Source: Streptacidiphilus rugosus AM-16
GTDB lineage: Bacteria > Actinomycetota > Actinomycetes > Streptomycetales > Streptomycetaceae
Assembly: GCF_000744655.1 (NCBI RefSeq)
Contig: NZ_JQMJ01000004.1
Location: 4,030,001-4,094,000 of the forward strand
Reading direction: 5' to 3'
Length of the DNA: 64,000 bases
Positions 16,030-24,683 of this stretch are shown here, in pieces (position 1 is the first letter of the stretch; each line of letters opens with the position of its first letter). The notes beneath the pieces were generated by a model. It was not told where the DNA came from. It worked only from the letters and a program-made list of their open reading frames with translations, and made no database searches. A program made the position numbers and the translations under genes.

Positions 16030-17247
16030 CTACGCCGCCTTGAGCGCCTCCTTGAGCGGCACGCGGGCGCCGCTGCGCAGCACGGAGTTGCGGTAGATCC
16101 GGCCGGCGAACCGGAGCATCACCACGCCGCAGGCGAGCGTGATCGCCAGGGAGACCAGCATCTGCCAGAGCGGTGCGACGCCGAGGGCCCAGCGCATCGG
16201 CATCAGCTCCGGCGCGGTCAGCGGGACGTAGGAGAGGATCTCCGCCACGCCGCTGTGCGGGTCGGTCGGGAGGATGGAGATGGCGACCACCCAGCCCGCC
16301 ACCAGCGGCATGATGATCGGGGCCATCAGCCCGCCCAGGTCCTCCTGGCGGGAGACCATCGCACCCGCCGAGGCGAAGATCATCGCGTAGAGCCAGAAGC
16401 CGGCCGCGAACCAGAGCAGGGTCCAGGCCAGCGAACCGACCGAGGCGCTCAGCGAGACGCTCAGCTGGCCGTCGGCCATGCCGATCGCCAGCCCGAGCAC
16501 GCCGGGCACCACGAGCTGGAGCGCGCCGATGACGGCGACGCCCAGCACCTTGCCGGCCAGCAGCTGCCACGGCTTGATGGTCGCCAGCAGCAGCTCGACG
16601 ACGCGGCTGCTCTTCTCCTCCACGACGCCCTGGGCCACCATCTGCCCGACCGTCATGAGGATCATGTACATCAGCAGACCGGCCGCGATCGCGATGGTGA
16701 TCTTCTGGCCCTGCTGCGGGTCGTCGTGCTGCAGCGTCGTCACCTGGATCTGCTGACTGCCGACGGCCGCCGTCACCTTGGCCGGGTCGCCGCCCAGAGC
16801 GGTGATCTGCGCGTTCAGCGCCGCCTGCTGGTCGACCAGCGAGAAGACCGTGCGCAGCGAGTCGGGCAGCGACTTCTTCACCGTGACCTGGGCGCCGGAG
16901 GCGTCGTGCACGACGAAGGCGTCGACCTTGCCGCCCTGCACGGCCGACCTGCCCGCCGCCGGGTCGGCGACCACGGTGATCTTCACGTTCTGGTGCAGCT
17001 GGGTGGCCGTCGACTCCAGGGCCCGGCCGTACGCCGCGTCCGACCGGACGACGGCGACCTTGGACGTGCTCGGCCCGGAGTGGGCGAACTTGGTGATGAT
17101 CGGCAGCGCGACGAAGGACAGCGCCGTGATCGCCAGAATGATCAGGAAGGCCTTGGAGCGCAGCCGGACCCGCAGTTCGCGGCCCGCGACGAGCTTGATC
17201 GCTTCGGCGCTGCCGATCTGCAGCCGTTCGTGGTTGGTGCCGCTCAC
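16030..17247 (-). CDS. ABC transporter permease, NatB-like
   Basis: This 405-residue membrane protein has an N-terminal helix after RELRVRLRSKAFLIILAITALSF, a long extracytoplasmic loop (about residues 60-190), and five more helices in the C-terminal half. This is the ABC-2 exporter topology of NatB sodium-efflux permeases. Its GTG start overlaps the TGA of the ATPase gene (GTGA), so the two subunits are translationally coupled. The transported compound is not certain: NatAB-like systems of actinomycetes also export peptides or drugs. Confidence 0.87.
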   Translation of the reverse strand: MSGTNHERLQIGSAEAIKLVAGRELRVRLRSKAFLIILAITALSFVALPIITKFAHSGPSTSKVAVVRSDAAYGRALESTATQLHQNVKITVVADPAAGRSAVQGGKVDAFVVHDASGAQVTVKKSLPDSLRTVFSLVDQQAALNAQITALGGDPAKVTAAVGSQQIQVTTLQHDDPQQGQKITIAIAAGLLMYMILMTVGQMVAQGVVEEKSSRVVELLLATIKPWQLLAGKVLGVAVIGALQLVVPGVLGLAIGMADGQLSVSLSASVGSLAWTLLWFAAGFWLYAMIFASAGAMVSRQEDLGGLMAPIIMPLVAGWVVAISILPTDPHSGVAEILSYVPLTAPELMPMRWALGVAPLWQMLVSLAITLACGVVMLRFAGRIYRNSVLRSGARVPLKEALKAA

Positions 17248-18215
17248 TTCTGCTGCTCCCCCGTCCCGGTCGTCCCCGTCGTCCCGGTCGCGGGCTCTGC
17301 CCCGGGCTTCTTCTCCTCGCTGCTCACCACGTGCCGGAACAGCTCCGTCAGCGAGGAGCGCCGACGCGCGAATTCACGCACCGGGCCCGTCGCCAGCGCG
17401 GCGCCGAGCACCGCCTGGTCGTCCGCGCCGTCCTCCAGGACCAGCACCGTGCGACCGGCCTCCTCGCCGCGGACCGAGACGCCCGGTATGCCGTCCGCCC
17501 AGCCCTCGCGTGCCTGGGGCGCGTGCACGACCAGCTCCTCGCCGCCGGAGGCGCGCAGCTCGTCGACGGTGTCGCAGGCGACCATGGAGCCCGCGCGGAC
17601 GATGCCCACGCGGTCGCAGAGGCGCTCGACCAGTTCCAGCTGGTGGCTGGAGAAGATGACCGGGATGCCCTCGGCGCACTTCTCCTGCAGCACCGCGCTC
17701 ATCACGTCCACGGCGACCGGGTCCAGGCCGGAGAAGGGCTCGTCGAGGACGAGTATCTCCGGGTGGTGGACCAGCGCCGCCGCGAGCTGGACGCGCTGCT
17801 GGTTGCCGAGGCTCAGCTTCTGCACCTCGTCGCCGAAGCGGCTCTCGACGCCCAGGCGCTCCGCCCAGGAACGGGCGGCGGCCACCGCGTCCGACCGGGT
17901 CAGGCCGTGCAGCCGGGCCAGGTACTCCAGCTGCTCGCCGACCTTCATCCGCGGGTAGAGGCCGCGCTCCTCCGGCATGTAGCCGATCCGGCTGCGGGTC
18001 TCCAGCGTGACGGGCGCGCCGTCCCAGCGCACCTCGCCGCCGTCGGACGCCAGCACGCCGAGGACGATCCGCATCGTCGTGGTCTTGCCGGCGCCGTTGC
18101 TCCCGACGAAGCCGAAGATCTCCCCGGCGCGGACGTCGAAGGCCATGTTGTCCAGGGCGACGGTGTCGCCGTAACGCTTGGACACGCGGTCGACTTCAAG
18201 GCGTCGATCGCTCAC
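17244..18215 (-). CDS. ABC transporter ATP-binding protein, NatA-like
   Basis: This 323-residue ATPase pairs with the permease at 16030-17247. Motifs are Walker A (GSNGAGKTTTM), Q-loop region (IGYMPEERGLYPRM), an ABC signature in the form LSLGNQQRVQLAAAL, Walker B ILVLDEPFSGLDP, and the H-loop SSHQLELVERLCD. The C-terminal part carries an extra regulatory region common to exporter ATPases. It ends in a Thr/Gly-rich tail (TGTTGTTGTGEQQK). The start is ATG-type near 18215; a set of GATC-containing repeats lies in the 80-bp upstream region and may be an operator. Confidence 0.92.
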   Translation of the reverse strand: MSDRRLEVDRVSKRYGDTVALDNMAFDVRAGEIFGFVGSNGAGKTTTMRIVLGVLASDGGEVRWDGAPVTLETRSRIGYMPEERGLYPRMKVGEQLEYLARLHGLTRSDAVAAARSWAERLGVESRFGDEVQKLSLGNQQRVQLAAALVHHPEILVLDEPFSGLDPVAVDVMSAVLQEKCAEGIPVIFSSHQLELVERLCDRVGIVRAGSMVACDTVDELRASGGEELVVHAPQAREGWADGIPGVSVRGEEAGRTVLVLEDGADDQAVLGAALATGPVREFARRRSSLTELFRHVVSSEEKKPGAEPATGTTGTTGTGEQQK

Positions 18216-18254
18216 TTGCTCATCACTCCCCCGTGACGCTCGTACATGTGACTT

Positions 18255-18292
18255 GTTCGATCTGTTTGATCAGGTGATCGGTTTGATCGAAC
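18255..18292. promoter_or_regulatory. Operator-like repeats upstream of natA-like gene
   Basis: GTTCGATC at 18255-18262 and GATCGAAC at 18285-18292 form a perfect inverted repeat. Inside it GATCTGTTTGATC and GATCGGTTTGATC repeat directly 17 bases apart. The position just upstream of the ABC exporter operon suggests cooperative binding of a dimeric repressor. Confidence 0.5.
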
Positions 18293-18298
18293 GTCACC

Positions 18299-19333
18299 TT
18301 ATCCGGACCGGTGGGCGGGGTCGTGCACTTCCCCCACCAGCTCCTCCAGGACGTCCTCCAGCGCCACCAGGCCCACCGGCCGGCCTTCGCCGTCGATCAC
18401 CCCGGCCAGGTGCGCGGCCGCGCGGCGCATCGCGCCCAGGGCGTCGTCGAGCGGGAGGTCGCCGGAGAGGGTGATGATCGGCCGCCACAGCCGCTGCGGC
18501 ACCGGGGCGTCCCGGTCGTCCAGCTCCAGCACGTCCTTGACGTGCAGGTAGCCCAGGAAGGCGCCGTTGCCGCCGAGGACCGGGTAGCGCGAGAAACCGG
18601 TGCGCACCGCCAGGTCCTCGATCTGGCCCGCGGTCACCGTGGTGTCCACGGTGACCAGCTTCTCCCTGGGCATGACGACCTCGCGCACCGGCGTCAGCCC
18701 CAGCTCCAGCGCGTCCTCCAGGCGCTCCTGGGCGCGCCTGCCGAGCAGGCCCGCCGCGTGCGAGTCGTGCAGCAGGTGCGTGAGCTGCTCGCTGGTGTAG
18801 ACGGAGTCGATCTCGTCCTTGGGCTCCACCCGCAGCAGGCGCAGCATCAGGTTGGCGAAGGCGTTGAGGAAGGCGATGAAGGGGCGCAGCCCTCGCGCCA
18901 GCGCCGCCAGCGGCGGGCCGAGCAGGAGCGCGGCACGCTCGGGCGTGGCCAGCGCGATGTTCTTCGGCACCATCTCGCCGATCACGATGTGCAGCGCGAC
19001 CACGACCACGAGGGCCAGCACGTAGGCGACCGGATGGACCAGCGACTCGGGCAGGCCCACCGCGTGGAACGGGCCCTCGAGCAGCCCGGCCAGGGCCGGT
19101 TCGGCGAGCGCGCCCAGCAGCAGCGAGCAGACGGTGATCCCGAGCTGGGCCGCCGCCATCATCGCGGAGACCTCCTCCAGCGCGCGCACCACGGTGGCCG
19201 CGCGGCGGTCGCCCGCCTCCGCCAGCGGTTCGACCTGGCTGCGGCGGACCGAGACCAGCGCGAACTCGGCGCCGACGAAGAAGGCGTTGCCCAGCAGGAG
19301 CAGCACCGCGAAACCCAGAGCCAGCGCGCTCAT
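18299..19333 (-). CDS. CNNM/CorC-type membrane protein with CBS pair (second of two)
   Basis: This 344-residue protein has an N-terminal CNNM (DUF21) membrane domain (about residues 1-190, with LLLGNAFFVGAEFALVSVRR, QLGITVCSLLLGALAEPAL and IGEMVPKNIAL) followed by two CBS domains (about 210-335). Such proteins are linked to magnesium or cobalt efflux and are often mislabelled hemolysins. It lacks the C-terminal CorC_HlyC domain seen in its upstream paralogue. The ATG at 19333 overlaps the TGA of that gene (ATGA), so the pair is coupled and may form a heteromer. Confidence 0.88.
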   Translation of the reverse strand: MSALALGFAVLLLLGNAFFVGAEFALVSVRRSQVEPLAEAGDRRAATVVRALEEVSAMMAAAQLGITVCSLLLGALAEPALAGLLEGPFHAVGLPESLVHPVAYVLALVVVVALHIVIGEMVPKNIALATPERAALLLGPPLAALARGLRPFIAFLNAFANLMLRLLRVEPKDEIDSVYTSEQLTHLLHDSHAAGLLGRRAQERLEDALELGLTPVREVVMPREKLVTVDTTVTAGQIEDLAVRTGFSRYPVLGGNGAFLGYLHVKDVLELDDRDAPVPQRLWRPIITLSGDLPLDDALGAMRRAAAHLAGVIDGEGRPVGLVALEDVLEELVGEVHDPAHRSG

Positions 19334-20784
19334 CGCCGCTCCTCCCCCTGCCCGTTGCCGCGCCCGTGCTCGCCGTGACCGTGTCCGTGGCCCTGTCCGT
19401 GGCCCTGCCCGTGAACGCGGCCGTACCAGTGACCGTGCCCGTGCCCGTCGCCGGTGGCGTGGTCCTCGGGGACGCGCTCCAGCCGGACCCGCTCGGTGCG
19501 GTGGCGCTGGACCGCGAGCACGGTGAGCCGCCACCCGGGCAGCTCCGCCGCGTCCCCCACGGCCGGGATCCGGCCGAGCAGGTCGGCCAGCAGGCCGGCG
19601 ACCGTCTCGTACGGACCCTCCGGGGCGTAGAGGCCGACGGACTCCAGCACGTCGATCCGGCAGCGCCCCTCAGCCTCCCAGGCCGGACGGCCCTCGACCG
19701 GCTCGGCCCGGCGCAGTTCGGGACGGTCGTCGAGGTCGTGCTCGTCCTGGACCTCGCCGACCATCTCCTCGACGATGTCCTCCAGCGTGGCCACGCCCGC
19801 CGTGCCGCCGTACTCGTCGACGACGACGGCCAGTTGCTGCTGCCGGCGCAGCAGCTCCAGCAGGCGCTCGACCGGCAGCGTCTCCGGCACCAGCAGCGGC
19901 GGCGAGGCCAACGCGCCCACCCGCACGGCGGCCCGGTTCTCCGCGCGGACCGCGAGCGCGTCCTTGAGGCCGACCACGCCGACCACCTCGTCGATCGACT
20001 GCCGGTAGACGGGGAAGCGCGAAAGCCCGGTCGCCCGGGTCAGGTTCAGCACGTCCGCGGCGGTGGCGTGGTCCTCCAGCGCGGCGACGTCGACGCGCGG
20101 GGTCATCACGCTCTCCGCGGTCAGCTCGGCCAGCCCGAGGGTCCGGACGAACAGGTCCGCGGTGTCCCGTTCCAGTGCGCCCTCGCTGGCGGAGTGGCGG
20201 GCGAGCGCGACCAGTTCCTCGGCGCTGCGCGCGGAGGCAAGCTCCTCGGTGGGCTCCATGCCCATGGCCCGGACCAGCCGGTTGGCGATGCCGTTGAGCA
20301 GCAGGATCAGGGGGCGGCACAGCGCGGAGAAGATCCGCTGCGGGGCCGCGACGGCGCGGGCCACCTGCAGCGGCCGGGAGATGGCCCAGTTCTTCGGCAC
20401 CAGCTCTCCGACGACCATCTGCAGCACGGTCGCGGCGAACATCCCCACGATCGCGGCCACGCCGGTCACGACCGACCCCGGCACGCCCACCGCTCGCAGC
20501 GGCGGCGAGAGCAGGACGACCAGCGCCGGGTTGGCCAGCATGCCGACGAGCAGCGAGGTGACGGTGATCCCCAGCTGCGCCCCGGAGAGCTCGAACGAGA
20601 GCTTCCGCAGGGCCTTGGACACCCCCTCGGCCCTTCTGTCCCCCTGGGCGGCGGCCCGCTCCACCTCCCCCCGGTCGACGGTGACGAAGGCGAACTCGGC
20701 GGCCACGAAGAGTCCGTTGGCCAGGATCAGCAGCACGGCGACGCCGAGCAGCAGCCAGGCCGCGGACATACTGTGAGGGTCCAT
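19330..20784 (-). CDS. CNNM/CorC-type membrane protein with CBS pair and His-rich tail (first of two)
   Basis: This 484-residue protein has a DUF21 membrane domain (LLILANGLFVAAEFAFVTVDR, QLGITVTSLLVGMLANPAL, VGELVPKNWAI), two CBS domains (about residues 215-340, ending VVVDEYGGTAGVATLEDIVEE), and a CorC_HlyC domain (about 355-435). It should act in divalent-cation homeostasis at the membrane. The last 40 residues are unusual: a run of Gly-His pairs (HGQGHGQGHGHGHGEHGRG) that could chelate metal. It is absent from the downstream paralogue. The start is ATG at 20784; a second in-frame ATG lies at 20769. Confidence 0.88.
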   Translation of the reverse strand: MDPHSMSAAWLLLGVAVLLILANGLFVAAEFAFVTVDRGEVERAAAQGDRRAEGVSKALRKLSFELSGAQLGITVTSLLVGMLANPALVVLLSPPLRAVGVPGSVVTGVAAIVGMFAATVLQMVVGELVPKNWAISRPLQVARAVAAPQRIFSALCRPLILLLNGIANRLVRAMGMEPTEELASARSAEELVALARHSASEGALERDTADLFVRTLGLAELTAESVMTPRVDVAALEDHATAADVLNLTRATGLSRFPVYRQSIDEVVGVVGLKDALAVRAENRAAVRVGALASPPLLVPETLPVERLLELLRRQQQLAVVVDEYGGTAGVATLEDIVEEMVGEVQDEHDLDDRPELRRAEPVEGRPAWEAEGRCRIDVLESVGLYAPEGPYETVAGLLADLLGRIPAVGDAAELPGWRLTVLAVQRHRTERVRLERVPEDHATGDGHGHGHWYGRVHGQGHGQGHGHGHGEHGRGNGQGEERR

Positions 20785-20916
20785 GGACGGGGGAACTTCT
20801 CCAAAGGGTTGGTAAAGGCTCCTACCGTACCAGGACGCCCGCGAAGCCGACGTGAACGCCGCAGATCAGGGTGTGTACGGGCGGCGAACGACGGCCGCCG
20901 GCGGTCCGCGCCGCGG

Positions 20917-21381
20917 TTACCGCACCGCGGTCCCGTAGCTGTCCACGCAGGCGCGCAGCTCCGCCGCGGCCCGCAGGGCCTGACGCCGGCCGGAGCCCGG
21001 CTGGATGGCGACCACGGCGAGGGTGTCCCCGTCCGCGAGGTCCAGCAGCACCCACGGATCCCCGGGGCCGAGGTGGACGCCCAGGATCTCCGGCCACTCC
21101 AGGCGCCGGGTCCGCACGAAGTTGACCACCGTCAGGCCGGTCCGGTCGGCCTTGGCCCTGGGCCGCGCGAGCACGGCCAGGACCAGGGCGAACACCACGC
21201 CGGAGCAGCCGATGCCGATCCGGTCGTGGCGCTGCCAGTCGGGCGCGCCGAACAGGGCGATCAGACCGAAGAAGGCCACCGAGACCGCCGCCAGCCCCAG
21301 CAGCACCACCCGCGTCAGCACCGGTTGCCAGGTGTGCGGCAGTGCGGGCGGCGCGGAGACGCGGCTCGGGCGGGCGGTCAT
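20917..21381 (-). CDS. PH domain-containing membrane protein
   Basis: This 154-residue protein has two hydrophobic segments (residues about 22-45 and 55-72) followed by a bacterial PH-like domain with TGLTVVNFVRTRRLEWPEILGVHLGPGDPWVLLDLADG. The small two-helix plus PH layout is very common in Streptomyces next to hisG. The function is unknown. It lies 35 bases downstream of hisG on the same strand and is probably in the same transcript. Confidence 0.8.
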   Translation of the reverse strand: MTARPSRVSAPPALPHTWQPVLTRVVLLGLAAVSVAFFGLIALFGAPDWQRHDRIGIGCSGVVFALVLAVLARPRAKADRTGLTVVNFVRTRRLEWPEILGVHLGPGDPWVLLDLADGDTLAVVAIQPGSGRRQALRAAAELRACVDSYGTAVR

Positions 21382-21416
21382 CGCTCGGCCTCCTCGGCCG
21401 TGAGGATCCTCGGGGA

Positions 21417-22265
21417 TCAGAGGCGGCAGGCGTGGATGTTGGTGACCAGGATGGCGCGCGCGCCGATGCTCCAGAGGTCGTCCATGATCCGCTGAGCCTC
21501 CTTGCGCAGGACCATGGCCCGAACCGCCACCCAGCCCTCGCTGTGCAGCGGGGAGACCGTCGGCGACTCCAGGCCGGGGGTGAGCGCGACCGCTTCCGCG
21601 ACGCGCTCGGCACGGATGTCGTAGTCCATCATCACGTACCGGCGGGCCACCAGAACACCCTGCAGACGCCGCAGGAACTGGTCCACCCCCGCGTGCTCGG
21701 GCGCGCCGACCGGGCGGATCACGACGGCGTCGGAGACCAGGATCGGCTCGCCGAACACCTCCATGCCGGCGTTGCGCAGGCTGGTGCCGGTCTCGACGAC
21801 GTCGGCGATCACGTCGGCGACCCCGAGCTGCACGGCCGTCTCGACCGCGCCGTCCAGCTTGGTGACCGCGGCGGCCTTCACGCCCGCCTCGGCGAGGTGC
21901 TTCTCGACCAGGCCGGTGTAGGAGGTGGCGATCCGGCGACCCTCCAGGTCCTTCACGCTGGTCGCGACCCCGGGCGGGCCCGCGAAGCGGAAGGTGGAGC
22001 CGGCGAAGCCGAGCGAGAGCACCTCCTCGGCGTCCGCGCCCGAGTCCAGCAGCAGGTCCCGGCCGGTGAAGCCGACGTCGAGACGGCCCGAGCCGACGTA
22101 GATCGCGATGTCGCGCGGGCGCAGGTAGAAGAACTCGACCTGGTTCTCCGGGTCGACCAGGACCAGTTCCTTGCTGTCCTTGCGCTGGCGGTACCCGGCC
22201 TCATGGAGCATGCCGGCCGCGGGTTCGGCGAGGGAGCCCTTGTTGGGGACGGCGATGCGGAGCAT
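21417..22265 (-). CDS. hisG: ATP phosphoribosyltransferase
   Basis: This 282-residue enzyme catalyses the first step of histidine biosynthesis, joining ATP and PRPP. It begins MLRIAVPNKGSLAEPA, has the phosphoribosyl-binding region VADVIADVVETGTSLRNAG, and the C-terminal ACT-like regulatory domain (about 205-282, ending GARAILVTNIHACRL) that gives feedback inhibition by histidine. It is therefore the long-form, HisZ-independent type. The ATG at 22265 gives the usual start. hisE lies just upstream on the same strand, separated by a terminator-like hairpin. Confidence 0.96.
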   Translation of the reverse strand: MLRIAVPNKGSLAEPAAGMLHEAGYRQRKDSKELVLVDPENQVEFFYLRPRDIAIYVGSGRLDVGFTGRDLLLDSGADAEEVLSLGFAGSTFRFAGPPGVATSVKDLEGRRIATSYTGLVEKHLAEAGVKAAAVTKLDGAVETAVQLGVADVIADVVETGTSLRNAGMEVFGEPILVSDAVVIRPVGAPEHAGVDQFLRRLQGVLVARRYVMMDYDIRAERVAEAVALTPGLESPTVSPLHSEGWVAVRAMVLRKEAQRIMDDLWSIGARAILVTNIHACRL

Positions 22266-22340
22266 GAGTCTGTGCCTTTCGTCTGACGGATGCGGGACTG
22301 GATGCAGGCGGGCTGGATGCGGGGGACCGGGTGCGGGGGC

Positions 22341-22380
22341 AAAGAAGAAGCGGGGCACCGGATACGGCTCGGTGCCCCGC
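22341..22380 (-). terminator. Terminator or attenuator between hisE and hisG
   Basis: On the minus strand an 11-bp GC-rich stem (arms 22370-22380 and 22350-22360) is followed by TTCTTCTTTG, an unusually T-rich tail for this genome. It lies after hisE and before hisG, so it could partially terminate or attenuate hisG transcription. Confidence 0.7.
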
Positions 22381-22400
22381 TGCGTCACGACACGCGGGGT

Positions 22401-22670
22401 CTACAGATGGGCGTAGACGTCTTCCAGGGTGAGGCCGCGCGCGACCATCATCACCTGCAGGTGGTACAGCAGTTGGGAGATCTCCTCGGCCGTCCGCTCG
22501 TCGGACTCGTGCTCGGCGGCCATCCACACCTCGGCCGCCTCCTCGACGACCTTCTTGCCGATGGCATGCACGCCCTGGCCCACCAGCTCGGCGGTGCGCG
22601 AACCGGGCGCGCCGGCGGCGGCCTTCTGCTGCAGCTCGGTGAAGAGCTCTTCGAATGTCTTCTGCGCCAT
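22401..22670 (-). CDS. hisE: Phosphoribosyl-ATP pyrophosphatase
   Basis: This 89-residue protein catalyses the second step of histidine synthesis, hydrolysing phosphoribosyl-ATP to phosphoribosyl-AMP. It has the all-alpha NTP-pyrophosphohydrolase fold with [17 protein letters not shown] and [19 protein letters not shown], which carry the metal-binding acidic residues. The ATG at 22670 gives the usual family start [10 protein letters not shown]; the frame opens four codons earlier. It is followed by a terminator-like hairpin and then hisG. Confidence 0.95.
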   Translation of the reverse strand: MAQKTFEELFTELQQKAAAGAPGSRTAELVGQGVHAIGKKVVEEAAEVWMAAEHESDERTAEEISQLLYHLQVMMVARGLTLEDVYAHL

Positions 22671-22788
22671 GATGGCCCTCACCCTACGCGGTTCCCCGGG
22701 AACGGGTCGTGTCGTCCCACCGTACGGACGGTGTCGTGGACGACAACCCGTGTCGCCGCCCCGATCCCCGTTCCACCCGCTCCCCGGC

Positions 22789-23265
22789 TCAGCCGTCCAG
22801 TCCGCGCAGCAGCACCGCCGTGGCGAGCGCCGCGGTCGTCGCCTCGTGGCCCTTGTCCTCCTTGGAGTCGGGCAGACCGGCCCGGTCCAGCGCCTGCTGC
22901 TCGTTGTCGCAGGTGAGCAGGCCGAATCCGACCGGGATGCCGGAGTCGACGGAGACCTGGGTCAGCCCCATGGTCGCCGCCTCGCACACATAGTCGAAGT
23001 GGGGCGTGCCGCCCCTGATGACGACGCCCAGTGCGATGATCGCGTCGTACCCGCGGGCGGCCAGACCCTTGGCGACCACCGGCAGCTCGTAGCTGCCGGG
23101 CACCCGCAGCACGGTGTAGTCCGCGACGCCGTACTCGCGCAGCGCGCGCTCGGCGCCGGCGACCAGGCCGTCCATCACCGTCTGGTGCCACTGCGCCGCG
23201 ATGACCGCGACCTTCAGGTCCTTCGCGCCCTGCACGCCGAGCTGGGGGGCTCCTTCGCCGCTCAC
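22789..23265 (-). CDS. ribH: 6,7-dimethyl-8-ribityllumazine synthase
   Basis: This 158-residue enzyme condenses the pyrimidine intermediate with 3,4-dihydroxy-2-butanone 4-phosphate in riboflavin synthesis, forming an icosahedral or pentameric shell. Recognisable features are VAVIAAQWH, the substrate loop [29 protein letters not shown] with the catalytic His, and [19 protein letters not shown]. It is the last gene of the rib operon, separated from ribBA by about 110 bases that contain a Streptomyces-type repeat. Confidence 0.96.
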   Translation of the reverse strand: MSGEGAPQLGVQGAKDLKVAVIAAQWHQTVMDGLVAGAERALREYGVADYTVLRVPGSYELPVVAKGLAARGYDAIIALGVVIRGGTPHFDYVCEAATMGLTQVSVDSGIPVGFGLLTCDNEQQALDRAGLPDSKEDKGHEATTAALATAVLLRGLDG

Positions 23266-23311
23266 TTGCTACGTCCTCTCATGGGATCGAATGGGTGTGT
23301 CGCACCACCTA

Positions 23312-23378
23312 CAGGGGCGCGGGGAACTGCGCGAGCAACCACGCTGTGCGGATGGCCCTGCCGAGCCTCGCGCCCCTA
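23312..23378. repeat. Streptomyces-type intergenic repeat
   Basis: The interval starts with GGGGCGCGGGGAACTGCGCG and ends with CGCGCCCCT; the outer nine bases (23313-23321 and 23369-23377) are a perfect inverted repeat. I remember this GGGGCGCGGGGAACTGCGCGAcc-type element as being dispersed in many copies in Streptomyces genomes. Here its end overlaps the stop codon of ribBA. Confidence 0.65.
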
Positions 23379-24683
23379 GAGCGCCACGCGCTCGTCGAGC
23401 CACGGGAGGTCGTGGCCCATGCGGTCGCGCTTGGTCAGCAGGTAGCGCAGGTTGTGCTCGCCGACCACCGCCTGGACCGGCTCGCGGTGGACCACCTTGA
23501 GACCGTGGTCGCTCAGCGCCTCGTGCTTGTCCGGGTTGTTGCTGAGCAGCCGCACCGAGCGGACGCCGAGGTCCTCCAGGATCAGCGCCGCCGCGCGGTA
23601 GTCGCGGGCGTCGGCGGGCAGGCCCAGTTCGAGGTTGGCGTCGACCGTGTCGCGGCCGTCCTCCTGCAGCTCGTAGGCGCGCAGCTTGCGGACCAGGCCG
23701 ATGCCGCGTCCCTCATGACCGCGCAGGTAGAGGACGACGCCGCGGCCCTCGCTCGCTATCCGCTCCAGCGAGGCTCGCAGCTGCGGACCGCAGTCGCAGC
23801 GCAGCGAGCCGAAGACGTCGCCGGTCAGGCACTCGGAGTGGACCCTGACCAGGACCTCCTCGCCGTCGGGCAGCCGACCGCCGGCGTCCAGGCCGCCCGC
23901 GACCAGCGCGATGTGCTCGACGCCGTCGGGCTCGCTGAGGTAGCCCACCGCGGTGAAGGAGCCGTGCTCGGTCGGCAGCGCCGTCCGCGCGGCCCTGGTC
24001 ACGCTCGCCTCGGTGCGGCGGCGGTAGGCGATCAGGTCCTCGATCGAGACGATGGCCAGGCCGTGCTTGCGGGCGAAGACGACCAGCTCGGGCAGACGGG
24101 CCATGGTGCCGTCGTCGTTGGCGATCTCGCAGATCGCGGCGGTGGGCCGCAGTCCGGCCAGCCGGCACAGGTCGGGCCCGGCCTCGGTGTGGCCGTCGCG
24201 CTCCAGCACGCCGCCGGGACGGGCGCGCAGCGGGAAGACGTGGCCGGGGCGGACGAAGTCGCCGCCGACGGAGGCCGGGTCGGCGAGCAGACGCATGGTC
24301 AGCGCGCGGTCGGCGGCGGAGATGCCGGTCGTGGTGCCGACCTTCGCGTCGACGGAGACGGTGAAGGCGGTGCGCATGGACTCGGTGTTCTGCTCGACCA
24401 TCTGACCGAGTTCCAGCCGGTCCAGGTCCTCGCCGGTCATCGGCACGCAGATCAGGCCGCGGCACTCACGCATCGCGAAGGCGACCAGCTCGGGCGTGGC
24501 CAGTTCGGCGGCGAAGACGAGGTCGCCCTCGTTCTCGCGGTTCTCGTCGTCCACGACGACGATCGGGCGACCGGCCGCGATCTCGGCGACGGCGAACTCG
24601 ATGCTGTCCAGCGTCAGGTCCTCGTAGGTCTCACCGTGCTGCTGGGACAGTTCTTGGACAGTGCGAGCCTGGACGGCGTTCAT
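23376..24683 (-). CDS. ribBA: Bifunctional DHBP synthase / GTP cyclohydrolase II
   Basis: This 435-residue fusion supplies both starting units of riboflavin. Residues about 25-225 are 3,4-dihydroxy-2-butanone 4-phosphate synthase ([19 protein letters not shown], the acidic metal loop, and [21 protein letters not shown]). Residues about 230-425 are GTP cyclohydrolase II with the zinc motif [18 protein letters not shown] and [16 protein letters not shown]. The start is ATG at 24683, overlapping the end of ribM by four bases. It lies third in the ribE-ribM-ribBA-ribH operon. Confidence 0.96.
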   Translation of the reverse strand: MNAVQARTVQELSQQHGETYEDLTLDSIEFAVAEIAAGRPIVVVDDENRENEGDLVFAAELATPELVAFAMRECRGLICVPMTGEDLDRLELGQMVEQNTESMRTAFTVSVDAKVGTTTGISAADRALTMRLLADPASVGGDFVRPGHVFPLRARPGGVLERDGHTEAGPDLCRLAGLRPTAAICEIANDDGTMARLPELVVFARKHGLAIVSIEDLIAYRRRTEASVTRAARTALPTEHGSFTAVGYLSEPDGVEHIALVAGGLDAGGRLPDGEEVLVRVHSECLTGDVFGSLRCDCGPQLRASLERIASEGRGVVLYLRGHEGRGIGLVRKLRAYELQEDGRDTVDANLELGLPADARDYRAAALILEDLGVRSVRLLSNNPDKHEALSDHGLKVVHREPVQAVVGEHNLRYLLTKRDRMGHDLPWLDERVAL

